Shown: positions 8,646-18,844, counted from the stretch's first letter. The stretch: DNA of 64,000 nucleotides from Mycolicibacterium sp. J2 (GCF_026240945.1 NZ_JAPFPY010000018.1:1-64000), one strand, 5' to 3'. Notes: generated by a model from the sequence alone, not told the origin. A program made the numbers and translations.

Positions 8646-9569
8646 TCACGGTGTTGCCTTAGTGTCGCCGATCGGCCGGACGAAAAGTGTCCGCATAGTG
8701 TGGTCTTGGAGCTCGTCCGCTTTATGCTCAAGAAAGATCGTGCGCTTAGTGGTAGCGAATTCTTCGCAGTAGCTGTTCCATTCACGCATCAGGCGCAGGG
8801 CCTTTTCGCGGAGTGCGGGGCCCTGCTTCACTTCCTCGAACGGGCACACAAGCATCTTGCGCAGGGTGGAGGATGGAACGAAAACTAAAGCCTCATCGCG
8901 AAACTCGGGGACATCGCGCGAGTGGTAGTACACGCGTTTGGCGTGATGGAGTCGAAACTGTTCCATAACTTGGCCGGTTTCCTGGCATGTTCTGGCGAAT
9001 ACCGAGCGTAGGGTATCGCGGCGTCTTACCAGTTCGTCGATCTGGTCTTGGCAGGCCCTGCGTGCGGGCCAAGGCATTGAATCAATTGCCCTGCTTGCTA
9101 ATTCGGTCAACTGATTGCCGACCAGATCGTATTCCTCCTGGAGGTCGTCGACCTTTTTCTGGCAACGGTAGAACTCGTTTGCGATTGCGGTGTACTCGCA
9201 TGAGAACGCTTCGGTTTGGTCGAAGTAGGTGTGCAGTCGCTCGTAGTGACGGGCTCGTCCACAGATTGCGAGATACTGCGAGCCAAGCTCGTCTATGCTT
9301 TGTCCCGTCTCGATCCGCTGAGCCACGTCCTCGCCGCTCATCAAGGCTTCTGCAATGTCTTCGGATGTAAGAACTGCCGCACGTGCAAGTGCGTCGATCT
9401 GCCGCAGTATCTGTTTGCGTGTCTTGGGAATCTCCACTCGATGCAGGCCGCTCACCCGACGGACCTCTGCCGGGGCGATGCCCGACGCAATCGCAAGCTT
9501 GGCAGCGGCAACGTTGAGGGCGTGGTGCCACTCGGCGGCGACGCCCGGAGCCGGTGATTCGACAAGCAT
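8646..9569 (-). CDS. Hypothetical helical/coiled-coil protein, first gene of an unknown operon
   Basis: 307 residues, not recognised. Residues 125-200 are strongly helical with heptad-like spacing (FYRCQKKVDDLQEEYDLVGN and DQIDELVRRRDTLRSVFA), suggesting a coiled coil. The N-terminal 90 residues are alanine-rich helices with a KTRKQILRQIDALARAA stretch. No catalytic motif or membrane segment is seen. It starts a minus-strand operon with the 143-residue gene, beside the McrBC-like genes in the element cargo. A role with those genes is possible by position only. Confidence 0.6.
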   Translation of the reverse strand: MLVESPAPGVAAEWHHALNVAAAKLAIASGIAPAEVRRVSGLHRVEIPKTRKQILRQIDALARAAVLTSEDIAEALMSGEDVAQRIETGQSIDELGSQYLAICGRARHYERLHTYFDQTEAFSCEYTAIANEFYRCQKKVDDLQEEYDLVGNQLTELASRAIDSMPWPARRACQDQIDELVRRRDTLRSVFARTCQETGQVMEQFRLHHAKRVYYHSRDVPEFRDEALVFVPSSTLRKMLVCPFEEVKQGPALREKALRLMREWNSYCEEFATTKRTIFLEHKADELQDHTMRTLFVRPIGDTKATP

Positions 9570-9798
9570 TCATTCAGGGTAGGGCCCGCGACTGACAAAC
9601 AGCGGTGGCGCGGGATGGCGCCAAACCGGGCGATGTGCTGTGATTCCGCGCCCAATAGTGCCCGCGTCGTGCGCGCCGTTCGGTCTGACCTGCGGTTTTC
9701 TCGATTGGGTGCCGAATGGCGACTAATGGCGTTCCAGCAATCAATCTTGACTCTGAGGAGCGCAGGTGGCGTCCCCGAAGTTGCAAAGGAACTCTCTC

Positions 9799-10230
9799 AT
9801 GGCTGATCTGAATCGACTCGATGAACTCGTCCTAGACCCGACGCAGGTCTTAGCGTTCGGTACAGGCGGGGGCGCCCGAGCGCAGAGTGTGTACAAGGAC
9901 GGAGCCGCCACGGACGAACCCGTATTGGTCGACGACGCGCAGCTCTACAAGGTGACGGGGCTTGCCGTGAGCGTCGGCGGGCGTGGACTGGACGGCGCAG
10001 AGGTACGGACCACCACGCCGATGGAATCAGTGCCAGCGGGCGTCCTGTTCCAAGCAGAGGGCCGCTGCACTCTGTCGATTCGCGCCGATGCGCGTCCGGG
10101 ATGGGGCGATCGCGGGCCGCGAGGTGTGCTGGCCGTGACGGTCTACATTCAAACGCTCAAACCTGTCGGTTCGGTGACCGACATTCTGCGAGGGGCGAAC
10201 AGCGGATCTCGTCGCGGTGGCGGTGAATGA
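9799..10230 (+). CDS. Hypothetical protein of the element transfer module
   Basis: 143 residues from ATG at 9799, preceded by AAAGGAA 8 bases upstream. A 12-codon N-terminal extension exists, but the internal ATG has the better ribosome site. The protein is mostly beta-like with Gly/Val-rich segments and ends in SGSRRGGGE; there is no signal peptide and no domain I recognise. Its stop overlaps the next gene (ATGATG), so genes from here to the FtsK-like gene form a tightly packed operon. Confidence 0.6.
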   Translation: MADLNRLDELVLDPTQVLAFGTGGGARAQSVYKDGAATDEPVLVDDAQLYKVTGLAVSVGGRGLDGAEVRTTTPMESVPAGVLFQAEGRCTLSIRADARPGWGDRGPRGVLAVTVYIQTLKPVGSVTDILRGANSGSRRGGGE

Positions 10231-10661
10231 TGTTCAAGAAGAACCGAATTCGAACTTCGGATCCGTTCCGCCTGTCCACCCTCGGGCGTTGTCGGGCATT
10301 CGTGGCCTGGCTTCGTGGGCCAGCACTGATGCGCCGATGGTTGGTCTTGCTGCTCAGCGCGACGTCGATGACGTGTCTTGTTGTCGTTCTGGCCCTCGCT
10401 GTCGTGATTCACGGTGCATCACAGTCGGCGCCGAGTCCGGCTGACATGACGTCGCGTGACATCCAGGCAGAAGCGTTGCGGGCCGGCCCAACAGCGTCAA
10501 AGGTGATTGATCGTCCCGGATTCGACTGCCACCCCATGCCAGATCTCGGGCTGAAGTACTTGAACCCCATGAATACCGGCCCATCAGTAGTGGCAATAGG
10601 AAAAGACGGCGTGGTGTGGGGGCCTATGTGCATCGTGACCGACGGATGGGCCGGTTCCTGA
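10227..10661 (+). CDS. Hypothetical single-span membrane protein
   Basis: 144 residues starting at the ATGATG that overlaps the previous stop. A basic N-terminus is followed by one hydrophobic segment at about 38-61 (WLVLLLSATSMTCLVVVLAL), then about 80 residues probably outside the membrane with Pro and two Cys. It lies 1 bp before the endonuclease VII-like gene. By position it could be an envelope component of the element's transfer machinery, but no family is recognised. Confidence 0.55.
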   Translation: MMFKKNRIRTSDPFRLSTLGRCRAFVAWLRGPALMRRWLVLLLSATSMTCLVVVLALAVVIHGASQSAPSPADMTSRDIQAEALRAGPTASKVIDRPGFDCHPMPDLGLKYLNPMNTGPSVVAIGKDGVVWGPMCIVTDGWAGS

Positions 10662-10662
10662 G

Positions 10663-11334
10663 ATGAACGATCCTTTGGCATTCTTCCCGGTACATCGTCA
10701 GCCAATGGTGATTCGGACACTGGTGTGTCGACGCGGCGTTGAGCGGGTCGAGATACCCGGCGTACGTTCGACTTACCGCTCATCGGATGAAGTCCGAACG
10801 GTCATCGTTGAACTCAGCAAGAAGCCTTGCTTTGCGCCTCCATCTGTCGAGCCAGGTGACCGCCCAAGCCCTTTCAAGAACTCCTCCCGTCAGCGGCTTT
10901 ACCAGGCCCTGACCGACGAGTTCGGGCCGATGTGTCAATCCTGTGGACAGCGGTACGGCCACGTGGTCGACCACGATCACTTCTCGGGATTGGTTCGTGG
11001 ACTACTGTGCCGAGTATGCAACACCTGGGTTGATACCTGTGTGCATGCCGATTCGGCGATTTGCCGGTATGCGTCGTACTTGAACGCACCGCCCGCTGAG
11101 AGGTTGAGACTTCAATACCCTGCAGGTCATCGACAACGGGCGATGGACGAAGTTCGCCGCGCAATCCTTGGATTCGATGTACTTGACCCAGAAACCTGGC
11201 CGTCGACTCAGCCGGTCGATTGGTCTTGGCCCGCTCCCGATAGCGCGGGCGTCAGCGAGGTGGCTTCCAGATGGTGGAGCGGACACCCTGGTGCGTCGGC
11301 GCCAAGGCGGATTCCGCTGGCGGCGGTGGAATGA
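10663..11334 (+). CDS. Recombination endonuclease VII-like protein
   Basis: 223 residues. The centre carries the zinc-ribbon/His-Me-finger pattern of phage T4 endonuclease VII relatives: C91-x2-C94 (CQSCGQRYG), VDHDHFSG at 102-109, LLCRVCN with C116 and C119, and N120. T4 endonuclease VII resolves branched DNA; homologues are common in actinobacterial phages and elements. The remainder (N-terminal 75 and C-terminal 80 residues) is not recognised. It is in the same tight operon as the FtsK-like pump, whose ATG overlaps this stop codon. Processing of transfer or recombination intermediates is inferred. Confidence 0.8.
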   Translation: MNDPLAFFPVHRQPMVIRTLVCRRGVERVEIPGVRSTYRSSDEVRTVIVELSKKPCFAPPSVEPGDRPSPFKNSSRQRLYQALTDEFGPMCQSCGQRYGHVVDHDHFSGLVRGLLCRVCNTWVDTCVHADSAICRYASYLNAPPAERLRLQYPAGHRQRAMDEVRRAILGFDVLDPETWPSTQPVDWSWPAPDSAGVSEVASRWWSGHPGASAPRRIPLAAVE

Positions 11335-12824
11335 TGAGTGTGGCTCGAATCGCGATGTGCTGCGCAGCAGCAGCATTCATGTTCTGGGTTGTGTCGTTGT
11401 CGGGCTATGGAACGCTGTTGATCTGGATCGTGTTCGCTGTGGCACTCTCGGCTACAACGGGTTACGGGATCTTTCTTGTGCTACGCCGTCGCCGCCGATC
11501 GAAGTATGGACCCAACTTACGGTTCGCAATGTCGGTACTGACAAGTCGCCGCAAGTGGGCGGACATCGCAGAAATACTTGCTCTTTCGGTTGATGCGGAC
11601 CTACGCCGATCGGGACTTGTGCGTGCGGTAGGCCTCGGCCGCGGGGAGCGGAAGGCAGTTCGATACATCCCCAAAATCGCCGCGATGAGGTGTGCGCCCT
11701 ATGGCATGGCTGTGGCGGTGCTGGGTGCTCCCGGTCAGAGTTTGGCGGACTGGCAACGACATTCGGGACAGCTCAAGTCCACGCTGCGGGTGCCGGAAGT
11801 GACTGTGACAGAACCGCGGGCCGGAGTCTTCGAACTCGAACTCCGCGTGCGCGATCCACTCTCGACGCCAATCGTCCTGAATTCCCCGCAGAAGGCGGAT
11901 GCGTGGGAAATTCCGCTGGGTGTCAATGAGTACGGAGTGCCCGTATGCGCCTCTATTTGCAACGTGAGTGGACTCGTCGTCGGAGGTGTGCCCGGTGGCG
12001 GCAAGAGTGCGTGGCTGTCGTTCGCAATGGCTTCGCTGGCTCATCGCGACGACGTTCAGTGGCTGCTGATCGACGGCAAGCAAGGCTACGACCTGGAAGC
12101 ATTGTCGCCGCGCGCTTATCGGTACCTCAGCGGTGAAGCTGCGGGCGAGGTGGAGGTGGTAAGGGACGCACTACAAGACGTGCAGACGCTGATGCGGGAA
12201 CGTTTGAGGTACTCGCGCGACCTGTACGGGCATCCGAACCTCTGGTCGACCAGCCCATCTCGTCTTCATCCGGCCGTCGTGGTCGTGATGGACGAGTGCC
12301 AGACGTATCTCGACCCGAAGTCGTTTTCAACGAAGGAATCGAAAGCTGTTGGTGCGGAGATTGACTCGATAGTGCGAGACCTCGTGAAGCGTGGAAGATC
12401 GGCCGGAATCGTCGTCATTCTGAGCACGCAGCGCCCGACTGCGGACAGTATTCCGACCAGCACGCGTGACAACTGCGGATTACGCGTGTGCTTCTCCGTT
12501 CGGACGCGAGAAGCGGCAGCGGCTGTACTTGGCGAGTTCTCGACAGAAACTTCGGTGAACCCTATCGGTGCACCAACCGGCGTCGGTGTCAGTTCCGTTG
12601 CCGGTAAGGAAGGTCGGTTTCGTAGCCCGTTCGTGCCCGAGCATGTCATCCGAGGGCACATCGAGTCGACCGCGGTTCTCGCCGCGAATCCGCTCGACCT
12701 CCTGTGCCGCGCGTTGATGGACCGCGTGTCTCGGGATGGCGAGGGATGCGGCGACACATGCATTAGCCATACAGACAGCTCGGACACAAGCCGGCCTCGG
12801 CCGGCGCGTGAGTCTCTGACGTGA
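11331..12824 (+). CDS. FtsK/SpoIIIE-family DNA translocase (TraB-like)
   Basis: 497 residues if ATG at 11331 is used, which overlaps the previous stop. Two membrane segments lie at about 7-24 and 28-50, followed by a basic RRRRRSKYG. The motor domain has Walker A GGVPGGGKS near 219-227, LLIDGK just after it, and Walker B VVVVMDECQ near 315, followed by RGRSAGIVVILSTQRPT, the typical FtsK/Tra block. Such single-protein pumps move double-stranded DNA between mycelia or cells in actinobacterial integrative elements. The gene precedes the excisionase and integrase genes, so it completes a transfer-excision-integration cassette. Confidence 0.85.
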   Translation: MMSVARIAMCCAAAAFMFWVVSLSGYGTLLIWIVFAVALSATTGYGIFLVLRRRRRSKYGPNLRFAMSVLTSRRKWADIAEILALSVDADLRRSGLVRAVGLGRGERKAVRYIPKIAAMRCAPYGMAVAVLGAPGQSLADWQRHSGQLKSTLRVPEVTVTEPRAGVFELELRVRDPLSTPIVLNSPQKADAWEIPLGVNEYGVPVCASICNVSGLVVGGVPGGGKSAWLSFAMASLAHRDDVQWLLIDGKQGYDLEALSPRAYRYLSGEAAGEVEVVRDALQDVQTLMRERLRYSRDLYGHPNLWSTSPSRLHPAVVVVMDECQTYLDPKSFSTKESKAVGAEIDSIVRDLVKRGRSAGIVVILSTQRPTADSIPTSTRDNCGLRVCFSVRTREAAAAVLGEFSTETSVNPIGAPTGVGVSSVAGKEGRFRSPFVPEHVIRGHIESTAVLAANPLDLLCRALMDRVSRDGEGCGDTCISHTDSSDTSRPRPARESLT

Positions 12825-12831
12825 GGAAGAC

Positions 12832-13065
12832 GTGATGCGAGACGACGTGAAAAGGCGCCCCGGTTTGCAGAGCAACTCGAACGACGAGCTGCTGAAGATC
12901 GATCAGGTGGCGAGTCTGTTGAAGGTGTCTGTCGGATGTATCAGGGCCTGGCGGCTCAGGGGCGAGGGTCCACCCGCGATCCGGATCGGTGCAGCCCTGC
13001 GCTGGGATCCAGTCGAGGTCTATGACTGGCTCGACGGGCGGCGTGAGTCGCGCTTGGAGGGGTAG
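12832..13065 (+). CDS. Excisionase-like helix-turn-helix protein
   Basis: 77 residues (GTG at 12832; ATG at 12835 is equally possible, after GAGGAAGA). LLKIDQVASLLKVSVGCIRAW (20-40) is a winged-helix HTH, followed by GPPAIRIGAALRWDPVEVYDWL, the pattern of MerR-like excisionases encoded immediately before tyrosine integrases. It ends 3 bp before the integrase start. Its likely role is to bind the attachment site and direct excision. Confidence 0.8.
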   Translation: MMRDDVKRRPGLQSNSNDELLKIDQVASLLKVSVGCIRAWRLRGEGPPAIRIGAALRWDPVEVYDWLDGRRESRLEG

Positions 13066-13068
13066 CGA

Positions 13069-14442
13069 GTGATTGAGGCGAGGACTGGCCCGAACGGGTC
13101 CCGCGTGTATCGGGCTCGGGTCTACTACCGCGGCCGCTACGTCGCCTCGCGGACGTTCTCCCGTAAGCGGGACGCACAGGAATGGGAACGCAAGCAGGTC
13201 GACACGCTGAAGACCGGAGCGTGGGCCGATCCGAGGGCGGGGGAGAAGCCGGTCCGCGAATGGTGCGAGATCTGGTTGGCTGCGCAACCGGCGAGGGCGG
13301 CGGCAACGGAGCGGAAGATCCGCGGTGTTGTGACGAAGCAGATCGCCGGCACCTTCGGCAGACGACCTCTGGTCTCGGTGCGGCCGTCAGAGGTACAGGC
13401 TTGGGCGGCCGACATCTCACGTAAGCAATCCGCCGCGACTGCTCGCCACTCGCTCGGCGTCCTGCGGCGAGTGTTCGACCACGCGGTGCGCGATGGTGCC
13501 ATCCACCGTAATCCTGCGGCCGGTATTCGGCTCCCGAAAGTCCAGGGCAACGACCCGCGTCCGCTGACGCACGACGAGCTATGGCGGCTGGCCGATCACC
13601 TCGACGAGTTGCGTGACCGCGTACTGGTGCTCGTCGCCGGATATTGCGGCCTGCGGTGGGGTGAGTTGGCCGCGCTGCGGTGGAGCGACGTCGACCTTCG
13701 GAACAAGGTGTTGCGTATCTCCCGTGCTTACTCGGAGGAGGCGCCCCGCGGTGAGATGTCGCCGGTGAAGGACCACCAAGCGCGGACGGTACCAATTCCA
13801 GGGGTCGTGTCGGACGAACTCGCTATGTTGTCGACATCCCAGAAATCTGACGGTCTCGTATTTCCTTCCGCAAGTAAGACACCGCTTCGCAACCGAAACT
13901 TCCGGCGTGACGTCTTCGACCACGCGGTCGACGCCCTGGGCCTCGACATCACCCCTCACAACTTGCGCGATACGGCCGCCTCCCTGGCAATCCAAGCGGG
14001 TGCCTCCGTTGTGGCTGTGGCCCGCCTGCTGGGGCACGAGTCCGCTGCGACGACCCTGAACCACTATGCCGGCCTGTTCCCGTCTGACCTCGACGACGTT
14101 GCGCAGCGGCTCGATGCTGCCGCTCGACGGGTGCAGCAAGGAGACAACCGGGCGGACGATGGGCAGATGGATCAGAAGCGCCGCTGGATTCCGGCGAATG
14201 AGGCCGTTGAAATGCTGAACAGCACGCCGGTCGACGACGGGCTCCATGGGGACATCGACGGCCCAGCGGAACCGGGGGACAGCGGTGAGGCGTCGGGTGA
14301 GACCGGCTACCTGCTGAGATCACCCGAGAATGCGCGACGCTTGTTGGAGGCCGTGGCGCGTGACAAAGCCAGTCAGCCGGCGCCATCCGATACCAGCGAA
14401 GCACCGACCAAGCACCGACCAGAGGGGAGCGACGAGCAGTAG
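13069..14442 (+). CDS. int: Tyrosine-type site-specific integrase
   Basis: 457 residues from GTG at 13069. The N-terminal part has an Arm-binding segment (YRARVYYRGRYVASRTF) and a core-binding SAM-like domain. The catalytic set is R196 (YCGLRWGEL), K234, H297-x-x-R300 (HNLRDTAASL), H323 (LLGHESAATT) and the nucleophile Y333 (NHYAGLF). The HNLRD form replaces the usual H-x-LRHT, so the third conserved position is Asp. A 110-residue Gly/Asp-rich tail beyond the catalytic domain is unusual for the family. The gene ends 43 bp from the tRNA-Arg 3' end, its probable target. Confidence 0.92.
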   Translation: MIEARTGPNGSRVYRARVYYRGRYVASRTFSRKRDAQEWERKQVDTLKTGAWADPRAGEKPVREWCEIWLAAQPARAAATERKIRGVVTKQIAGTFGRRPLVSVRPSEVQAWAADISRKQSAATARHSLGVLRRVFDHAVRDGAIHRNPAAGIRLPKVQGNDPRPLTHDELWRLADHLDELRDRVLVLVAGYCGLRWGELAALRWSDVDLRNKVLRISRAYSEEAPRGEMSPVKDHQARTVPIPGVVSDELAMLSTSQKSDGLVFPSASKTPLRNRNFRRDVFDHAVDALGLDITPHNLRDTAASLAIQAGASVVAVARLLGHESAATTLNHYAGLFPSDLDDVAQRLDAAARRVQQGDNRADDGQMDQKRRWIPANEAVEMLNSTPVDDGLHGDIDGPAEPGDSGEASGETGYLLRSPENARRLLEAVARDKASQPAPSDTSEAPTKHRPEGSDEQ

Positions 14443-14485
14443 GGCAATCGTCCGGAAACATACGCTGATCTGCAAAAACACGTTG

Positions 14486-14558
14486 TGCCCCCGGCAGGAT
14501 TCGAACCTGCGACACCGGCTTTAGGAGAGCCGTGCTCTATCCCCTGAGCTACGGGGGC
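14486..14558 (-). tRNA. tRNA-Arg (anticodon CCT)
   Basis: The minus strand gives a 73-nt cloverleaf: acceptor stem GCCCCCG/CGGGGGC, D arm with AGCTCAGGGGATAGAGC, anticodon stem CGGCT/AGCCG with loop CTCCTAA (anticodon CCT), T arm with GGTTCGAATCC, discriminator A. CCA is not encoded. Its 3' end faces the integrase and would serve as the attachment core. Confidence 0.95.
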
Positions 14559-14597
14559 CAGGGACGGTGGAAGCTTACCGAAGCCGGGCCCACGGAC

Positions 14598-15299
14598 CTA
14601 CGTCAGCGGCAGCTCGGCGAAGATCGGCGTGGTCGGCGTGCTCGAACCCTTGCCCGGCTCGACGGTGAACGCCAAGGCCGTCGCGTCGCCCAGGTCCGGC
14701 AGCACGGCGGTGGTCGACGGTGCGACGGCGGCCTGATCCATGGTGCCGGCCGACTCCGGTCCGTTGCCGCGCAGCAGCCACATCTGGTAGACGGTGCCGT
14801 CTGCCGGCGGGGCGACGTTGTTCATCACCAGCACGCCGGCGTTGCGCTCCTTGGAGAACACCACGGTGGCGGTACCGCCGGTGGGGATCGGGCCGGACAC
14901 GGTGCGCACGTCGGGCGCGGCGAAGATCTGTTGCGCGGTGGTCGGTGGGGGAGCGGCGGGGCGCAGGGCGACACCGATGCCGACGCCGCCTGCCGCAACG
15001 ATGACCGCCGCGGCGGCGGCCAGCACGGCCGTGCGCCAGCGCTTGGGGCGAAGTTCGCGCACCTGGGCGGAATCGATGGCGGCCAGAATCCTGGCGCGCA
15101 GTTCGGCCGGCGGCTCCACGGCGGTGGCGGCCGACGCCCGCGCCATGGCCTCGCGCACGGCGACCACCTCTTCGGCGAACTGACGAGCCACCTGCGGCGG
15201 TGCGTCCGCCAGGTGCCGCTCGACTTCGCCGTCGTCGACGGCGTGCAACGCGTAGGGCGTCGCCAGCGTCATCACCTCGTGCTCAACCGGTTCGGTCAT
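14598..15299 (-). CDS. rskA: Anti-sigma-K factor RskA
   Basis: 233 residues from an ATG that overlaps the sigK stop (ATGA). Residues 1-80 form the cytoplasmic anti-sigma domain (LATPYALHAVDDGEVERHLA), a single membrane segment lies at about 90-110 (AVLAAAAAVIVAAGG), and the rest is the extracytoplasmic RskA domain ending in PIFAELPLT. In mycobacteria RskA holds SigK at the membrane until regulated proteolysis releases it. A frame extension of 5 residues upstream is possible but the overlapping start suits translational coupling. Confidence 0.93.
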   Translation of the reverse strand: MTEPVEHEVMTLATPYALHAVDDGEVERHLADAPPQVARQFAEEVVAVREAMARASAATAVEPPAELRARILAAIDSAQVRELRPKRWRTAVLAAAAAVIVAAGGVGIGVALRPAAPPPTTAQQIFAAPDVRTVSGPIPTGGTATVVFSKERNAGVLVMNNVAPPADGTVYQMWLLRGNGPESAGTMDQAAVAPSTTAVLPDLGDATALAFTVEPGKGSSTPTTPIFAELPLT

Positions 15300-15898
15300 G
15301 CGGTCCCCAGACAACTACGCAATGCGCGCAGACCGTCGCGCATCCTGGATTTCACGGTGGCCAAGTTGGCCGAAAGGCGTTCCGACACTTGCCGATAGGT
15401 CAGCCCGCCGTAGTAGGCCATATCGATGCACTCGCGTTGCACATCGGTCAGCGAGCCCAGACAGTCCACCACCCGGCGATGCTCGTCGGCGGTGATCACC
15501 GAATCGGCCACATGGTCGGTCGGCGTGTCGAGGGTGGTGGCGCCGTAACGTGACTCGCGTTGACTGGCCGACTGCTCGGAGCGCACCCGGTCCACGGCCC
15601 GCCGGTGCGCCAGCGTCATCAGCCAGGACAGTGGCGAGCCCGCCGACGGGTCGTACGAGTCGGCGTTGTGCCACACCTGCAGGTAGATCTCTTGTGTGGT
15701 CTCTTCGCTGTAGCCGGGATCGCGGAGCACCCGTACGACCAGGCCGTACACCCGGGCTCGGGTGTGGTCGTAGAACTCGGCGAACGCCTCGGCGTCACCA
15801 CGGGCGACCTCTCGCAGCAAGACGTCGAGGTCGGCACTCACGAGCGGTAGCCTAACGTCAAGCACGCTCAGTCCACCCATAGGTTCCTGGTTGTGCAT
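15296..15898 (-). CDS. sigK: ECF RNA polymerase sigma factor SigK
   Basis: 200 residues. Region 2 contains FAEFYDHTRARVYGLVVRVL and YSEETTQEIYLQVW; region 4 contains YYGGLTYRQVSERLSANLAT, all very close to mycobacterial SigK. The ATG at 15898 gives a 19-residue extension over a GTG at 15841 (VSADLDVLL) where M. tuberculosis SigK roughly begins, so either may be used. It directs transcription of its own operon and of redox-responsive envelope genes in mycobacteria. Coupled by ATGA overlap to rskA. Confidence 0.93.
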   Translation of the reverse strand: MHNQEPMGGLSVLDVRLPLVSADLDVLLREVARGDAEAFAEFYDHTRARVYGLVVRVLRDPGYSEETTQEIYLQVWHNADSYDPSAGSPLSWLMTLAHRRAVDRVRSEQSASQRESRYGATTLDTPTDHVADSVITADEHRRVVDCLGSLTDVQRECIDMAYYGGLTYRQVSERLSANLATVKSRMRDGLRALRSCLGTA

Positions 15899-15931
15899 CG
15901 GCGGCCGCCCTCGAATCGGTGTCTCATCGGC

Positions 15932-15958
15932 ATTCGGCGCGGGCCCCGGCTCGGATGG
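15932..15958 (-). promoter_or_regulatory. SigK-type autoregulatory promoter
   Basis: On the minus strand CCATCC (15958-15953) is followed after 15 bp by CCGAAT (15937-15932), 34 bp before the sigK ATG. These hexamers match the mycobacterial SigK consensus as I recall it (CCATCC, CCGAAT); the spacer is 1-2 bp shorter than I expect. Confidence 0.55.
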
Positions 15959-16085
15959 GTTCGGTACGAACAGTCGGCGGACCCAATTTTGTTAAAGCTC
16001 ACATCTTTCGCTGCGCGCTGTCGCCTCTGCTACCGCCACCGAACAGCGCGTTGGCGGCGCTTTCCTGGTGATATGGCAGGCTTTA

Positions 16086-16114
16086 TTGACAACGAGTGAG
16101 TTGGCTCACATACT
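16086..16114 (+). promoter_or_regulatory. Promoter of the chvE-gguAB-galTK operon
   Basis: TTGACA (16086-16091), 17-bp spacer, CATACT (16109-16114). Transcription would begin near 16121, just before the LacI-type operator. The spacer holds a small inverted repeat, GTGAG-TTGG-CTCAC (16096-16109). Confidence 0.6.
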
Positions 16115-16126
16115 CGTACGGCGGAG

Positions 16127-16140
16127 TGTTAACGTTCACA
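16127..16140. promoter_or_regulatory. LacI-type operator upstream of chvE
   Basis: TGTTAACGTTCACA is a 14-bp near-perfect palindrome around a central CG, the shape of LacI/GalR operators. It lies at the start of the transcript, 75 bp before the chvE ATG, and recurs at the two promoters near 29.1-29.2 kb. Confidence 0.65.
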
Positions 16141-16214
16141 TTTGGATGGTGCCGTCGCGATAAGTGGGCAGGGCCCGCCGCGCTGAGCGCGTCCACGTGT
16201 CTGCAGGAGGAAAC

Positions 16215-17299
16215 ATGCGAAAACTGAGCTGGTGGGTGGCCGTGTTGATGGCCGGCGCCCTGGCATTGGTCGGTTGCGGCCGCTCCACCGAGAGCGCCGG
16301 GACGGGCACATCCCAGAAGGGCACGATCGGCATCGCCATGCCGACCAAGTCCTCCGAACGGTGGGTTGCCGACGGCCAGAACATGGTCGACCAGTTCAAG
16401 GCCATGGGCTACCAGACCGACCTGCAGTACGGCGACGACGTCGTGCAGAACCAGGTGTCCCAGATCGAGAACATGATCACCAAGGGTGTGCAACTGCTGG
16501 TGATCGCGCCGATCGACGGGTCCTCGCTGACCAACACCCTGCAGCGCGCCGCGGACGCGCACATCCCGGTGATCAGCTACGACCGGTTGATCAAGGGCAC
16601 CCCGAACGTCAACTACTACGCCACCTTCGACAATTTCAAAGTCGGTGTGCTGCAAGCCAAATACATCGTCGACAAATTGAACCTCGCCGGCGGTGCCGGA
16701 CCGTTCAACATCGAGCTGTTCGCCGGCTCGCCCGATGACAACAACGCCACCTTCTTCTTCGACGGGGCGATGAGCGTGCTCAAGCCCTACATCGACAGCG
16801 GCAAGCTGGTGGTCCGCAGTGGTCAAACCTCCTTCGACCAGGTCGCCACCCTGCGGTGGGACGGCGGGCTCGCGCAGTCCCGGATGGACAACCTGCTGAG
16901 CCAGGCCTACACCACGGCGCGGCTGGACGCGGTGCTCTCGCCGTACGACGGCATCTCGCGCGGCGTCATCTCGGCGCTCAAGAGCTCCGGCTACGGTAAT
17001 GCCGCCAAACCGCTGCCGATCGTCACCGGCCAGGATGCCGAACTGGCTTCCGTGCAGTCGATCGTGGCCGGCGAGCAGACCCAGACCGTGTTCAAGGACA
17101 CCCGCGAGCTGGCCAAGGCGGCGGTGCAGGAATCCAACGCGGTGCTCACCGGTGGCACACCGATGGTCAACGACACCAAGAGCTACAACAACGGCGACAA
17201 GATCGTCCCGTCCTACCTGCTGGACCCGGTCAGCGTGGACAAGTCCAACTACCAGAAGGTGCTGATCGACTCCGGTTACTACACCAAGGACCAGATTCA

Positions 17300-17303
<4 letters not shown>
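16215..17303 (+). CDS. chvE: ChvE-family sugar-binding lipoprotein
   Basis: 362 residues from ATG at 16215, with GGAGG 4 bases before it. A signal peptide ends in the lipobox LVGC (about residue 18-21), so the mature protein is a lipoprotein at the outer face of the membrane. The body is a periplasmic-binding type 1 fold: GTIGIAMPTKSSERWVADGQ at the start, LLVIAPIDGSSL, and IVTGQDAELASVQSI, which match the multiple-monosaccharide binders of the ChvE type (arabinose, galactose, xylose, glucose in relatives). First gene of the rightward operon; the transporter ATPase overlaps its stop. Confidence 0.88.

Positions 17304-18840
<1,537 letters not shown>

Positions 18841-18844
<4 letters not shown>

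Larger units (their letters stand above)
1..14485. mobile_element. Integrative element (partial) inserted at the 3' end of a tRNA-Arg gene
   Basis: A tyrosine integrase gene ends 43 bp from the 3' end of a tRNA-Arg, the usual arrangement for tRNA-targeting actinobacterial integrative elements. Leftwards follow an excisionase-like gene, an FtsK/TraB-type DNA pump, an endonuclease VII-like gene and then defence-type cargo. Base composition is visibly less GC-rich from about 0.6 to 9.8 kb than in the core genes to the right, which fits transfer. A direct repeat of the tRNA 3' end is not found between bases 1 and 14400, so the far attachment site is outside the window or lost. No replication initiator is visible, so it could be an integrative mobilisable element or a decayed AICE. 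Confidence 0.75.

Noticed and set aside
1..14485. Direct repeat of the tRNA-Arg 3' end as left attachment site
   Set aside because: I scanned for the 3' end segment (GTGCCCCCGG and the T arm) in this interval and found only the tRNA itself.
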